Shown piece by piece: positions 1 through 12,648 of a DNA stretch of 64,000 nucleotides (positions within the stretch are counted from its first letter, which is position 1; the number at the start of each line of letters is the position of its first letter). A program made the translations under genes and the position numbers. Below the pieces are notes generated by a model. It saw only the letters and a list, made by a program, of their open reading frames with translations. It was not told the origin of the DNA and ran no database searches. This DNA is from Daphnia pulex (Eukaryota > Arthropoda > Branchiopoda > Diplostraca > Daphniidae), in NCBI RefSeq assembly GCF_021134715.1, contig NC_060027.1, positions 744,001 to 808,000 of the forward strand, in the 5' to 3' direction.

Positions 1-1814
1 CCGAGAGGAACAGCGCCACCTCCCAGAGAGAAATCGAGTAAAAAACCCCGAAAACAGCTATCGAGCCGTAGAAGAAAGAGACGTCGTCGCACAGTCGGAG
101 TAGGAGGTGGGTAGAGTGGGGTCGGGTGGGGTGGGGTGGGGGTGGGAGGACAGGGTCGTTTGCCGATAAATCCCTATCGGGAAACTATCAATTGATAAAT
201 TTTTATTTACTAAAACTCAGATTCATTCATGCTTGACTGTCTAGTAGGAATGTCAAGGCTGTGGCATCGGCTAACTATTAAGGATATCTCCTTACCATAG
301 TAATGAGATATCCGATTAAAAACTGATTCATCCGATCGCGAATATTCAACATTACGAAGCAATAAATTTCATCTTATCGATTTTCCAGCTTAGTTTGCGA
401 AAATTCAATCCCGAAAAATGATATTGGAGTTAAACGACTTTATGGCAACACGTGTTTGAAGGCTGTGCGACCATCAAACTTTTCCTCATAATAATTTGAA
501 AGGTATATTTGATTAACCCATTTAATGTCGTCTGCTCAAACGTAATGATAGTTTCTGTTTTAACCAGACTATACAAGTGTTGGCTGGTATTTTATTGGGT
601 GAATGGATCTGAAATTGCCCACGAGGTCACTGCGTTCAAAATGACGTGCTAACGGGATCGTCCTCAACGGCCCCTATGTTCGCGTAAACGTAAGTAAAAA
701 TCACGTGACAATTCTTCTTATTTTGGTTGCAAGTTTTTTCCCCTGACATGACGTTTTCTCGTAGCTGTAAACTGGTATTTTTAACAACCTGCGCTGTTTG
801 TGCCAAAAGTGGACGAGTGTTTCACATAAGGACAATCAAGTTGCTCATTTTCTTGACTGAATTTTAAAATTCGAGTACTTGTTGATCTCAATTTTCTTAA
901 ATGATGTAACGACAGAACTACTTTGATGCTGACCCGGTTTTTTAAAAAACGTAATAACAGATACATTTGGATGAATAACAGGTTGTGTGGAAGCGTGGTA
1001 TACAGCCACACCCATTTTGATCCAGCGCCAAAAATGAAAAAGCAAAATAACCGGTTAATCTCCATAAGAATAGTTTTACAATTATTTCTCAACGCAAATG
1101 AACAATTATTTCTTCACTATTTGTTATATTTAGCCTTTCAGTTAAACTGTTTGACAATGTCATAATTTTCTATCATAGTTTTAAAAATCAAGACTAAACA
1201 TTGCCGTCAGCCCTTTCAGATTATTTGAATCTACGCTGATTAAATGTCTAGTCAAAATTTAAAAAAAAGTTGATTGACTGGAGGAAAGAAGTAGAAATGC
1301 TGTCAGACATGTTAACAGTTAGACCTCGTTCAAGCAACAAACGATTGAAACAATTTTTATAACTTTTAAATTTTTGAATAAGAACCAGGAATGTCGGCAT
1401 AGTCGTAAAATAAAAACAAATATTTTAATGTACCATTGTATTCCCCCATCGGATAAATTCCAATCAAAATTTTAGGCCTAAAAATTCTTTCCCTTTTTAA
1501 GTTTATTTTTTGGTGTTGACCACCAACTGTTAGCCTAACAAGAAAAGAAGGCCAAACTTTGGTTTAGGTTCGGTTTACAAACCGATTTCTCGATGCGTTC
1601 GTTCAATCTATGATATGATGTTCATCGGGAGGAACCAACCAATAAGAATGCACGAAGAAACCGAAAAAATCACGTGTCCGGTTTCTTCCAGCCAGGTAGT
1701 TGCAGCATGGTGAAGAATTCTTCGAAGCAGGTAGACATGGGTTATCCTTGGAACAGTTAAAGTTCGTTACAGCAGACTACTCACCTGTGAATCTGTGATT
1801 GTTCGTGCATCAAC
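1..1814. other. Intergenic region upstream of the first DHRS7-like gene
   Basis: No convincing gene is visible. The first 170 bases are GC-rich, with a G-rich tract around 110-150 that could belong to the 5' end of a neighbour outside the window. The rest is AT-rich. Open frames near 780-1165 overlap on both strands, lack splice context or recognisable residues, and look like chance. The last 100-200 bases probably hold the promoter and 5' UTR of the downstream gene, but I see no clear TATA box. Confidence 0.5.
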
Positions 1815-3390
1815 ATGGATTTTTTCACCTTTTTGTTTATAGTATCTTTGCTGATTGTTGTGCTGTTACTCATTCTCATTTTCTTCTCCGATGGTGATTT
1901 AACATTAATGTTTTTAGAGAAAATCGGAACACGGTTAAGTAAGTTGATTGGCACACCTGAAATTATTTCGTGAAAACTTGTTTGACTAGTTTCTTCTGCT
2001 TCTAGGCTCCGCCAGGGGAAAAGTGTATTGGGTCGTTGGAGCTTCTTCCGGCATTGGAAAAGAATTGGCTTTCCAGGTACTATAATTCGTATTTTTTCTA
2101 CAATTATAATTGCGAAACATTTTTAAGTATCGGTTGTATTATTATAGCTAGCCGCCCATGGAGCCAAGCTCGTGATTTCCGCACGACGGGAGACAGAGTT
2201 GAAAGCAGTCAAAGCCGGATGTCTAGGTGAAAATCATGTTGAAACACCGTGCAACCGGAAATTGACAGTTTATTACCCTCATTTTATGCCTTATAACAGC
2301 TATCGGCAAAAATGCTGGATTGGTCGAATCTGACGTTCTAATACTTCCCTTTGACGTGACTAAAGTAGACTCACACAAACATTATTTCGATTTAGTGATT
2401 CGTCATTTCGGAACGGTAAATAGTTGAATAATATTCAAATTGCAATTGTGCGCACCTTAATTATTGGCTATTTTCAGTTGGATGTGCTCATTAACAATTC
2501 CGGTCGTTCCCAAAAAGCGGAATTTCAGAATATTAAACTCAAAGTATTTGTATTGTAATTACATTTAATTAAATTTTAATTAATTAATTTTAATGTAATC
2601 ACAAAGGTGGACAAGGAATTATTCAAGACTAACGTCTTTGGCTTAGTAAATCTGACTCGTGTCGTGTTACCTCATTTCTTGGCCAAATCAAAAGGACATG
2701 TTGTGGTGACTTCGTCATGTGCGGGGAAGTTTGGAGGTAAATAAAACAACATTTTGGTTTTTGAATTAATTATAATCAAATTTCATTGAAAAGCACCGCT
2801 TTCAAGCTCGTACAACGCAACTAAGCACGCCCTTCACGTGAGTGCAAAACATTTTTATTTTCAACCTGAATTACCTTGAGAATTTTATGGTTGGCAGGGC
2901 TACTTTGAAACCGCAAGATCTGAATTAGCGCCCAAAGGCATCTCTATTACGATGATTTGTCCGGGAATGGTCCACTCTGATATTCTCACTGCCTGCGCAA
3001 CAGAAAATCCCGGAGAGGTATGTATACCGAAAAACATTAAAGACTATTTAATTATACTAGTCCACTAAAATTACACCTGTTTATGTAGCAATTAGGAGGA
3101 AAAATTGGTGCGGATGAAAAAAGAATGAAAGCAGAACGTTGCGCAAAACTTTGCGCTGTGGCTATTGTCAATAAAATAGACGAAGTTTGGATTTCACTCA
3201 ATCCGGTGCTCTTCTTCCTTTACGTCTCCCAGTATGCCCCTACAATTGCTCGAGCGTAAGTTCCCAAAATAATTTGAGTTTATATTTAATTAAAAATTTT
3301 AAACATGTTTTCTGTAGTTTCCTAAGCCGTTATGGAGTGCAGGCAGCCATCAAAACAAGAGGTAGACGAGAAGCAGGTGGGAGCTCATAG
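1815..3390 (+). CDS. Short-chain dehydrogenase/reductase, DHRS7-like (copy 1)
   Basis: NAD(P)-dependent oxidoreductase of the classical SDR family, closest to DHRS7, an ER-membrane enzyme acting on steroid or retinoid-like carbonyls in vertebrates. Ten exons can be joined in frame: 1815-1938, 2006-2076, 2148-2226, 2300-2415, 2478-2543, 2607-2736, 2794-2837, 2898-3017, 3089-3255 and 3318-3390, giving 329 residues. Residues 1-25 or so form a hydrophobic membrane anchor. The cofactor motif reads GASSGIG, the NNAG motif is NNSG, a serine lies in VVVTSS, and the catalytic pair is in YNATK. A CPGMV segment follows, as in the family. The copy directly downstream has the same exon phases, so the two are tandem duplicates. 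Substrate cannot be read from the sequence. Confidence 0.88.
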
Positions 3391-3870
3391 CTCGTAAATC
3401 TAAAACGAAGACCATAACCGCCATATGTTATTAAAATCTAGTTGCTCGTTTTTTATTTCATTACATATTTTATTAATGCCGTGTAACAGAAGAAAAATTA
3501 GTTGACTGTGTTATAAACTACCGAGTAAATAAATCAAAATGGTTTTATTTATTATTTATTTATATAAAAATGGGACAACTTCATCCGAGGAGATAATGGA
3601 TCTCTCTCTAGATAAATATAATCTTATCGTTTACAACAACCTCGTGGGACCAAGGACAACATCTTCTCTTACACTTTTAGACCGAAATAAATAATTGTAA
3701 TATATTATTTGGACGGAAATCGGAAGAAGGTAATAAGAGAAATTTCGGTGAATAATAAATTTTCCGAGAAACCTAAACCTGTTTTACGAGATCTTGTACC
3801 ACTGTATTAAAACCCAAACAAAAAGTAGACTGTTACTTCAGACATTATTGTTCACCAAATACGAATAGAA
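3391..3870. other. Spacer between the two DHRS7-like copies
   Basis: AT-rich, 480 bases. It holds the 3' UTR of copy 1 (AATAAA-type signals near 3526 and 3688) and the promoter and 5' UTR of copy 2. A short TTTATT/AATAAA-rich inverted stretch lies near 3524-3565. No coding signal is seen. Confidence 0.5.
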
Positions 3871-5448
3871 ATGGAGTTGACATCGCTTATGATATACATT
3901 GGTATATTTATTACGTTATTCCTTCTCGCCATACTGATTAGTGATGGCGATTTAACTCTGATGTTTGTAGAGAGATTCGGGAAACGTTTGAGTAAGTGTT
4001 ATTACTTATTATTTAAGTTGATTTCTTTTTTATCAGTCTTTCTCTGTGAACAAACACAGGCTCAGTGAAAGGACAAGTCTATTGGATTGTCGGAGCTTCA
4101 TCTGGAATTGGCGAATACTTAGCATATGAGGTTATTCATGAAATTATTGTATTTTTGGTGATTGACACATGTAAACTCGTGTCTTGAATTAAACAGCTTG
4201 TTGCCAATGGAGCAAAAGTTGTTTTGTCTGGCAGAAGAGAAAATGAGCTCCAGAAAGTAAAAGCTCAGTGTTTAAGTAAGTTATGCAATATTTTAAAAAT
4301 TCTGTTGTGTCGTTATTTATTTATTTTTCCCATTTTCTCGAAATGCAGTAATTGGGAAAAAATCAGGGATTTCAGAGGCTGATGTTTTACTGTTACCTGT
4401 GGATGTTGCCAAGCTAGAACTTCATCAGCAATACTTTGATGCTGTCTTAAAGCATTTCGGGACAGTATGTGCTGAAAACTATATTATCAAATATTTATTT
4501 TAGTATTTATTTGTTAATAGCTAGATGTGTTGGTTAACAATGCTGGAAGATCTCAAAGAGCTGAGTGGATGAATATTGATATTCGGGTTGACAAAGACAT
4601 GTTTGATGGCAATGTTTTTGGATTACTCAATCTGAGTCGCATTGTAATGCCACATTTCTTGCAAAAGAAAAGAGGTCAAATTGCTGTCACTTCCTCTGTG
4701 TGCGGGAAAGTTGGAGGTAGGGTAACTAATTTAATTAAATCTTTAGTTTATTATTTTTTAATCAACTTTCTCATTGGTATTAGCACCGTGCAGTGCTTCA
4801 TATAATGCAACGAAGCATGCGTTACATGTACGTAACATAATAATTAATTTAAATCAATACAACAATCAATATCCATTAACTTGACCTACATATACCATCA
4901 TGAACAGGGCTACTTCGAGACATTACGTGCTGAACTGACAACTCAAGGGATTTCGGTCACTATGCTCTGCCCCGGACCGGTTTTCTCAGACCTACTTAGC
5001 GCTTGCGCTACCGATACATACGGTCAGGTACAGTAACGAAGACACGCTTTTTCTTATTTTACAAAGAAGCTCTTCTCTTATCCTTGAATTTTTCTAATAG
5101 AAATTAGGGGGCGCGATGACTAAGAAAGATCGCCGAATGTCTACAGAACGATGTGCTCGTCTTTGCGCTGTCGCCATGGTTAACCACTTGGATGAAGCTT
5201 GGATTTCTATCAATCCTGTTCTATTATCTTTATATGCGTCACAATATGCTCCGTCTTTGTTCCGCAGGTAAACTTGATTATTGTGCAAAGCTCTTGTTAT
5301 CCTGTTGATTGTTTAATTTATTCCATTTTTTATCCGCTGCAGCTTTAATGGTCGACTCGGGGCGCGAGTTGCTATGACTCTACGCGACAGCCGAAATGAT
5401 CTCGTCAACAGTTGCAAACAAGATTCACAACAAGTAAAGTCTGATTAA
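3871..5448 (+). CDS. Short-chain dehydrogenase/reductase, DHRS7-like (copy 2)
   Basis: Tandem paralogue of the gene just upstream, with the same predicted role as a membrane-anchored NAD(P)-dependent carbonyl/alcohol oxidoreductase. Nine exons join in frame: 3871-3991, 4060-4130, 4197-4275, 4349-4464, 4521-4716, 4784-4827, 4908-5027, 5101-5267 and 5343-5448, giving 339 residues. An N-terminal hydrophobic helix precedes GASSGIG. The canonical NNAG is intact here (NNSG in copy 1), followed by VTSS, YNATK and CPGPV. The 4521-4716 exon equals exons 5 plus 6 of copy 1 (66 + 130 = 196 nt), so one intron differs between the copies. The C-terminus is longer and serine/asparagine-rich. All key catalytic residues are present, so it looks functional. 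Confidence 0.88.
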
Positions 5449-5848
5449 GTTCATTGAACAATAAACGCTGACTGAAGAGTAGTAAACGAATATTTCTAAT
5501 GGGTTATTAAAAATCACGAGGCATTCATTTAACTGTGTTTTGGTTATTACTTTCGGGTTGTCACTTTCTGAAATTGTCGCCTTCGCCACAAAATCTGTGT
5601 TGGCGCCCTTTATCTTCATGTAAAGAGATTTATCATTTTAAAATATAAAGAATTTATTCTTAATTGATTACTGATTTTCAATTTTATTTAATCTAAATAA
5701 TATCTTTAATTTCCATAAGTCCTTTCGAATACGAATGCATTTTTCAAAATTCGTCTTGGTAGATCAATTGAATGTTTGACAACATTGTCTCTGAGATCAG
5801 CTGTTTAGTCGAAGCAGACACTTGGCTCGGCTCGATTTTCGAATAACA
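5449..5848. other. Spacer between DHRS7-like copy 2 and the DALRD3-like gene
   Basis: AT-rich, 400 bases. An AATAAA at about 5460 lies 12 bases after the stop codon of the upstream gene and is a likely poly(A) signal. The remainder should contain the promoter of the next gene. No TATA box stands out. Confidence 0.45.
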
Positions 5849-7043
5849 ATGGAAAAATCAACGAAAAACAATGTTGATTTCAAAGCAGTATTCAAAGAAA
5901 CCCTCAACTCTATGACTCTGATTGTAAATAGGTTTATTTTTTGCTGAAAATGAAATATAAGTGAATACCTATTTAATTTCTTTTTGCAGCCTTTGATGAT
6001 CAGTGGAGGTCGGTCTAACGTGACTACGAGATGCAACAGCAATATCACCCTTACTGATATGAGAGCACAATATGCAAGCAGAGTTCTGAGCAATATCTTT
6101 GCCTACAAAGATCAGAATACTGAAATCATTCTTACAAGTATTAAAAACTCTGATAACAAGTCCTTGAGTTCAACCATCACTTGTGTTGTGGGACCAGTTA
6201 TCAACCCTTCTACCAAAAAAAAGGATGTGACGACATCATTTGAAGAATATATGAGGTAAAAAACTGTAATTTCAATTTACTCTAAAATGCCTTAATATAC
6301 TAACTATGTAGGTGTTTTTTGTGTTTGAAGGCTACGACAGTTGCATGTTAAATCCAGGCATCCAACGGAAGGTAAAAGTATGTCTGAAGCATGGATCACA
6401 GAGGCTGTTATCAGTTATGATTTCTTGCACAATGACACCACAAAACCAATGCATGCGGTAGGACTAGCTGGACTAGAAATTGATCCTCAATTCAGAGGTA
6501 TTCAGTTTACCAAAATCATGGTTCCTTTTTAATAACTAATTATTGAATTTTTCATTTCTATTTTAGAAGCAATAAAGGTTTTGTACAACAGAAGTAGGGT
6601 TGCCTGTATACTTCAAAAATTTTCTGATGGAGTGGATTGCTCACTTTACCCTCCACTGCCAAGTTTGGATACGACCAATTTTAAGTTGCTGAAGCATAAA
6701 GCAGAAATTGAAATCACCTCCAAATATATTGCTGGATTTGTTCCTATGCTGAACAAATTTTCACTCACTCGCATCGCAAAGATAACTTCAGAGTTATGGC
6801 GATTTTTGCTATTTTTATCGCAGGATTATTCCCATTACTACAGTTCAGTTCGCACCCTATGTGTGAGTATTCTTTATTCAGGTTTCTTGCATACAATTTT
6901 ACATTAAAGTTTCCTATTTTTAGGATGAACACAACCGATCGCATCCAACAATGCACGCACGAATTTGGATGTTGAAAGTGATATTAACAATTTACGACGC
7001 AGCTTTCGCCATATTGAATTTGAAGCCCTTGCAGTACGTTTAA
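5849..7043 (+). CDS. DALRD3: DALR anticodon-binding domain protein 3-like (DALRD3)
   Basis: DALRD3 shares the DALR anticodon-binding fold of arginyl-tRNA synthetase. In vertebrates it partners METTL2 to direct 3-methylcytidine to certain arginine tRNAs. Five exons join in frame (5849-5923, 5990-6255, 6331-6497, 6567-6862, 6924-7043), giving 307 residues. The C-terminal half carries the family signature: YNRSRVACIL followed by a YPPLPS segment, a SQDYSHYYSSVR segment, and an end in LKPLQYV that parallels the vertebrate LGLPPLS-type tail. It is clearly shorter than the human protein (about 540 residues) and lacks most of the N-terminal region. The first exon encodes only 25 residues, so an upstream exon could have been missed. 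It is convergent with SPT3, the two stops being about 200 bases apart. Confidence 0.78.
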
Positions 7044-7242
7044 ATTACAGTGCCAGAAGTCGATGTCCAGGAGGAGGAACACCATTTCTTCGGAATGGAG
7101 AAAAAATTGAGTTGTGTGTATTGTTGAACCGTCTGATGGCCTCAGAGACTTCCGCTGTTTGAAGAGGTTTCATCGAATTTGACCATGTCGGCTAAAAATA
7201 CGGAAATTTTGTTTTAAAGAATGATTATAATTATTGTAACAT

Positions 7243-8253
7243 TCATTTTAATCCTTTTACCTTGAACAAATCAGCATTCGCTGGAGATACTCTTGGTGCA
7301 GTGTTACGTTGAACTGCGTCACTCACTTGCCCAGCCATATTGTCTCTTCGTACTATGAAGGCCAGATCTACTATTTGTGCGATGGTTTCGTAAGCAAAGT
7401 AACTGAGAATAGACCAAGCTGTCGCACTTAAAGCAACCTCAGGAGCTGGAGAATCTTTAAGTAACCAATCTTGAAATTTACCAGAAGGCTGGCCTCTCTT
7501 AAATGAGGTAGATTTGGCCTGACAAAAACAATTCTGTTAAATCTAGATTTTGAAAAAGCAGTTAGGTTGAATCAAAATACTTGAGAATATTCAATGTACT
7601 GCCCCTTCTCCATGGCTAATGTCATTCTCTCAATCCTTTCATTTCGTTCCTTGAGGGCATCATCAGGTAACAGGAAAGGTTTAGATGGATCTGCCACATT
7701 ACACAGATAACATGATGGATCAAGGTGTTGTAGGAATGCAAGAGCAGAATTCAGTTTTTTATTTCCAGTGTGAAGATCAGAAAATTCAGTCATTATGTCT
7801 TTAGGCAAATCATCTTCTTTTGCCAAATCCTTAAACCCACTGGCTTGTAAATAGGTGCAAAATCTTCTCAGTTTAACTGGACTGTGCCTAATTTAACAGA
7901 AATCACTTCAATATATTGAATAACTTGAGATATTGTTAAACTGAAGGTTACCTACCTAAGTAAGACTAGAAATTCTTTGATACCAATTTTCTTTGAGTTA
8001 ATTTTAACAGCAACCTCAGACAGTGCATTCAGGAACTGAATTAGTTGTTCCTTCACAATTTTCTCTACTAATTCAGCAGTTTCTTTCAGCGAATATTTGC
8101 TGTCGCCAAATCCATACATCATTTTTTGGATTTCTAAACATGTCGAATTAAATGTAGTTAGGAAATGTTGACATTGTTGGTCGTTAATATGAACTTACCC
8201 AAGATGTACCATCCATCGGTGGAAGAATTAGTGGATACATCAGCAGCTGGCAT
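7243..8253 (-). CDS. SUPT3H: Transcription initiation protein SPT3 homologue
   Basis: Subunit of the SAGA-type coactivator complex. SPT3 carries two histone folds and helps deliver TBP to promoters in the nucleus. Four exons on the minus strand join in frame (8199-8253, 7956-8133, 7581-7887, 7243-7518), giving 271 residues. The N-terminal histone fold starts at EIQKMMYGFGD, matching the family LQSMMYSLGD-type start, and runs through the VEKIVKEQLIQFLN helix. A middle segment RNERIERMTLAMEKGQYIEY parallels the family [21 protein letters not shown] stretch, then FKRGQPSGKFQDWL and SYFAYETIAQIVDLAFIVRR form the second fold. It is a little shorter than the human protein. The gene is divergent from HEATR6, 439 bases away. 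Confidence 0.9.
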
Positions 8254-8692
8254 TTTTAGGAGATTGAGAATTTTGCTAATTTTTACAAAATATCAGTTGT
8301 GTTGGTATAATTCGTGTACCAAATAGTAATATCAACCGGTGTTTTCTAAAACTCCATTTGTTATTGTTTGAAGTCTGAACTGAACCCTAAAAGAAGGTAT
8401 TGTGTGGTAGTCTGCTAGCCTAGCTAGACATATTTGAATTTGCCTCAATGCCAAAGCTAATTTTGAAACTATTTCAATTTTTTTCCCAAAATTTAGTAAG
8501 GAAAAAAAAATCTTTATTTTTTATGAACTTTTGAATGAACCACGCTTTCATTAATCTTAAACATTTTTCAATTAAGAAAAAAAAAAACCAAGCGGATGCC
8601 TTCGGTACTTCGTCGACACATAGCAGACGAAAATGTCGAAAAAATCAAGGACCTTCAATTTGTAAACAAAGTGTGACAATCGAGATAGAGTC
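8254..8692. promoter_or_regulatory. Shared divergent promoter region of SPT3 and HEATR6
   Basis: The 439 bases separate the start codons of two genes on opposite strands, so both promoters must lie here or in unseen 5' exons. No TATA box is obvious. The stretch is AT-rich with A and T homopolymer runs near 8501-8517 and 8577-8588. Confidence 0.4.
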
Positions 8693-11600
8693 ATGGCTCT
8701 TTCTCAACTTAAATCATTAGACACAAATTATCTGACAGGGGTTCGAGAAAAGCTCAACCTATTGTTAGATAAGAAAAATGCAAATCCGGAAGAAATAACA
8801 AATTTCTTGGATAATCTGAACACCCTTTTCTTCGATCTTAAAAGGAAAGAATTGGAATCGTCGTCAGTCAATGTTCAAGTAAGATTCCATAAAAGTTATA
8901 TTCATTTCACTGTTTAAAATCTTATGTTTATAGGATTCTGTAATTTTAGTATCAGATGTTTTAAAAATTGTGAAACATGAAGAATCTTTTAAAGTTGCCA
9001 AGACTTGTCAAATATGGGAACAAGTTTTACAACTTCCAAATGTACACTTAACAAGTCAAGCATCAGAGCAATTAATTGATTGGATTATAAAATCCCTTAA
9101 GAATGAAAATCATTTAATATTTACTGACATTTTCAATTGTCTTGCTGTGGCAGTCAACTTCAAAGAAGTTAAACAAACTAAAGTAGGTCTGAAACTGGGA
9201 ATGAATGAAAAATTTTGAACAATAATGTTTCCCATTGAAATTACTAAATTAGGCTTTGGAGAAAGTGCTTAGTCCTTCTGGATTCTTGATCAATAAATTG
9301 AATGAAGAACAACAAATCAATAATCAAACAGTTCTCATTCTGAAAATTCTCTGCAATTTTACCAACTGTTCGGGAGAAAAGGATTGGTCTACAATATCAA
9401 AGGATGTAATTAACACATGTATCATCCAGTTCATAAAATTCCAAGAGCAACACCTAAATTCCGATCCAAACAATCTTAACCTTCTCAAGGTAAAACAGTG
9501 TTTCTTATAATGTCATGAAGAAATTTCTTAACCACATTCATTTATTTTACTAGGTTCTTAGTCTTTGTTTCTATGGATTAGAGAATACATTTGTTAGATT
9601 TACTGCTTCAACAGTGGCTCATTTGGAAAGTATCTTTAGTAAGGCTGCACATTTCGGAGACCTGCTTATTTGGATATGATATATATTCTTTATCTAAGGT
9701 CTAGCACGATACTACATGCTTTTTGGAATCGCTGGTCAGCCACTAAAGTACGCTCCAATTCGTCCATCATCCCTTCCATTTGTGGAACTTTCTTCCAAGT
9801 CAGATCAGACGAAGAATCCGAAGGTGAGAAAGAAACGTCCTCCCAGCAAAGTTCAATCCAAGAATCGAGATAGCAACATCGAGGAAGTTGACATTGAAGT
9901 CCATTTCCAAACGAAAAATAAACCGTGGACAAAGAACAACATTCCTGTCAGCAGCTCAGACTCGGAACTATCTGATTCTGATGTGCAGTCTCATCAAAGA
10001 CTGAAAGAAGCCCAGGCAAAAGTCCGCTCCAACGCTTTGAAAATGTTGTCGGCTGCCTTTAAATTTTGTGAACAACGATCCGTAATGGGTTACTGGTCTT
10101 CATTTTTGCCTGATTCGTCTCAAGGACAAGTTTACCGCCACTCACTCGTCACCCCGATATTGAAGGATTCTTCAATCAAAGTGCGGTGCAGCGCTGTGGT
10201 TGCTCTGTCTTCGCTTTTACAAGCGATCCAGCCGACCCTAGCCATGGCAGCGTATCAAGAGAATAGAACAGGGGCTTTTATTCCCTTGAGCCAAACACTT
10301 GCAGAAACTGTCATTGCAGTACAGCGTTCACTGATTCTCTCCGTGAGTGCCGAACAATCAGCCAGTGCTCTTATCCAGATTTTCAAATGCCTTGCAGTCG
10401 CAGCTACTGTATTTCCTTACGAAAAGCTGCCAATAGAATTGGTTTCTAAAACTGTTCAGCAATGCACCCCTTTCTTAGAAAACAAAGGTATACATTTTTT
10501 TACTTCCGACTATATAACCTTAATCAATAATAATTTTTTTAATTAATCAGATCCAGATGTTAAAGTAGCTTGCTTGTCAGTTCTTCGGATATTACTTTGC
10601 GCCCGTTCTACGAATTCGAGCATCGTTCAAATGTTTCATGATGAAAAAACAGGTAAGAAATTATTTTCTGTCGGCAATATCTCACTCCGTCAATAATCAA
10701 TCATCCATAGGAAAGTGTTGGCTGCTGGAACATTGTTTAGCATTGATTGATGGCCAATCAGGATTCCCATTAACGTTGGAGAGTCTATTAGTGATTGGTG
10801 AAGTAGCTCGGTCCAATATCCGTGTGGCGCAGCCTTACTTTCAACACATTGTGCAATCAGTGTGTCGAAAACTCTTAGCCGATCAAGATTCTGGAATTCA
10901 GATTCGTTGTGCTAAAGCACTAGCGCTTGTTGGTGCCAGCATTTTACAAGAAATGGAAAAGGAAGATACCAGTAAAGACATTTCAAACAGTTATTTCGAA
11001 TTTTTTCAAATTTATCATACTTTCTGTGTTATCAGATCAATTTATTTCACGCGACGAAGCTATCCAGCTGTGGATTTACATAATTCGGTATGGTCTCGCA
11101 GACGTACTACAAGCGCCTTCTATTCCTCCCCTGAAAGCAGAAGCCTGTGCAGCTCTTGCTACTGTTGGATCACAAATATTCGAGTGTTTACCGGTATGTT
11201 ATTTTAAAAAAAAGTTTAAATCCACATTTCTTCTAAATCATCCGTTTCTAGCGAGAATTAAGAATCCTTTTTGTCACCCTGGCCCTGGGCTGTGCCGTGG
11301 ATGCTGACGCTGGTGTTCGAGCAGCTTCCATACGAACTTTAGGCTTTGCCGTCACATTTAACACACTCAATGATGTAAGTTTCAATGCATTTTAAGACGG
11401 AATATTTTAATAGCACACATTTTGGTACAACACAGGATGCATCGTTTTTGTTGGACAGTTCGGAAAAAATACTGCCTCTACTTTTAGACAGTAATCTCCT
11501 TGTGGCATTAAATGCTAGTTGGGCACTAGGCAATTTGGCAGATACATTGGATAAAGACCAGTAAGTATCCTACTACTTTACTTGTTAAAACTGAAAACCA

Positions 11601-12648
11601 ACAACATTTTATTTTTTGAAGGAATTCGTTGTTAGAAGAAATGCCACGAGATTTCTTGATTAATCTCATACAAGCGGCCGTTAATGCGGCTCAGGGGCCT
11701 ATGAAAGTAAGAATTACTCATTTCTACTTCAATATTCACACTTCTAGTATACTTTTTACCTTTTCCAGGTTCGTTGCAATGGAATACGTGCCCTGGGAAT
11801 TTTCGTTAAGATCATAACGGATGTTCCGACTCAAGGAAGTGATACGGCAAATTTACTGGAAAAGGCCATTTCGGTCGTTGCTAAACAAGCTACAACGGGA
11901 AATTTCATGAAAGTAATTTTTTCATTCCCCTTTAGCATGCAGGGCTATTTGCTAACTTTATTTTCTGTTTGTAGAATCGATGGAATGCTTGCTACGCGTG
12001 CGGAAATATATTGCAAAATATCACGCTTCTTACAGCGTTCTCACATTGGATGGTAAAAAAAATATTAATTCGCCGTCAAGTTTGAAAATAATAACGTTTT
12101 GTCTCTTCAGGAAAAATTACTTGATAGTCTTCTGATGGTTTTTCGAAGTTGTCCGAATTTCAAGGTTAGAATTTCTGCCGCTAACGCGATGCTGAATTTG
12201 AATCATCGGGAACTTTTGTCGAATAATTACATCCGAATTTGGTTTACACTCCTCGATTCACTGGCTAACTCGGAGCATATTGACGACTTTTCCGAGTTTC
12301 AACACCATGAAACCATGTGTCGCCAGATTTGCAATGCGCTGTGTAAACTCATGACTCTAATGACGAAAGATGACCTAAGTCAATTGCAAGAAGCTGTAAT
12401 GAAATACTATGGTAAGAGATTATATGCAAATTGTTGTCATTAAAAACTAATCAATTTTCATTGTGTTTCCAGATGTTTGTTCTTCTCATTTTGGCAAGTT
12501 TCTCAAATCATTACTGCCTGAACAGTTGGAGTTGGTAATAGAAGCATCCAGTTACATCCGACAGTTAGGTCAACCGATTGAGTCTCTTACTCAGAGTCAG
12601 AAGTCAGCCGTTGAACTGTTTCAAGAATTGTTGGTAATTCCAAGCTGA
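8693..12648 (+). CDS. HEATR6: HEAT repeat-containing protein 6 (HEATR6)
   Basis: Large alpha-solenoid scaffold protein of unsettled function; HEATR6 is amplified in some human breast cancers. The reading frame runs through more than a dozen exons with short introns, from MALSQLKSLD to the stop at 12646-12648. The first exon is 8693-8878; a long exon spans roughly 9690-10485. Recognisable landmarks are the basic, serine-rich linker near 9800-9960, the RSNALKMLSAAFKFCEQR repeat, then HSLVTPILKDSSIKVRCSAV and the following ENRTGAFIPLSQ segment, all in the family order. The C-terminal third consists of repeated helical HEAT pairs such as FKVRISAANAMLNL. Length is close to the family. No catalytic domain is expected or seen. 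Individual exon borders in the 9500-9720 and 10480-11100 parts were not all fixed. Confidence 0.85.

Noticed and set aside
781-1165. Overlapping open frames on both strands near the left end
   Set aside because: AT-rich, three frames open at once, and no conserved residues or splice context.
9670-9932. Opposing open frames across the start of the long HEATR6 exon
   Set aside because: The plus-strand 67-residue and minus-strand 80-residue frames overlap the true HEATR6 coding frame and carry none of its repeats.
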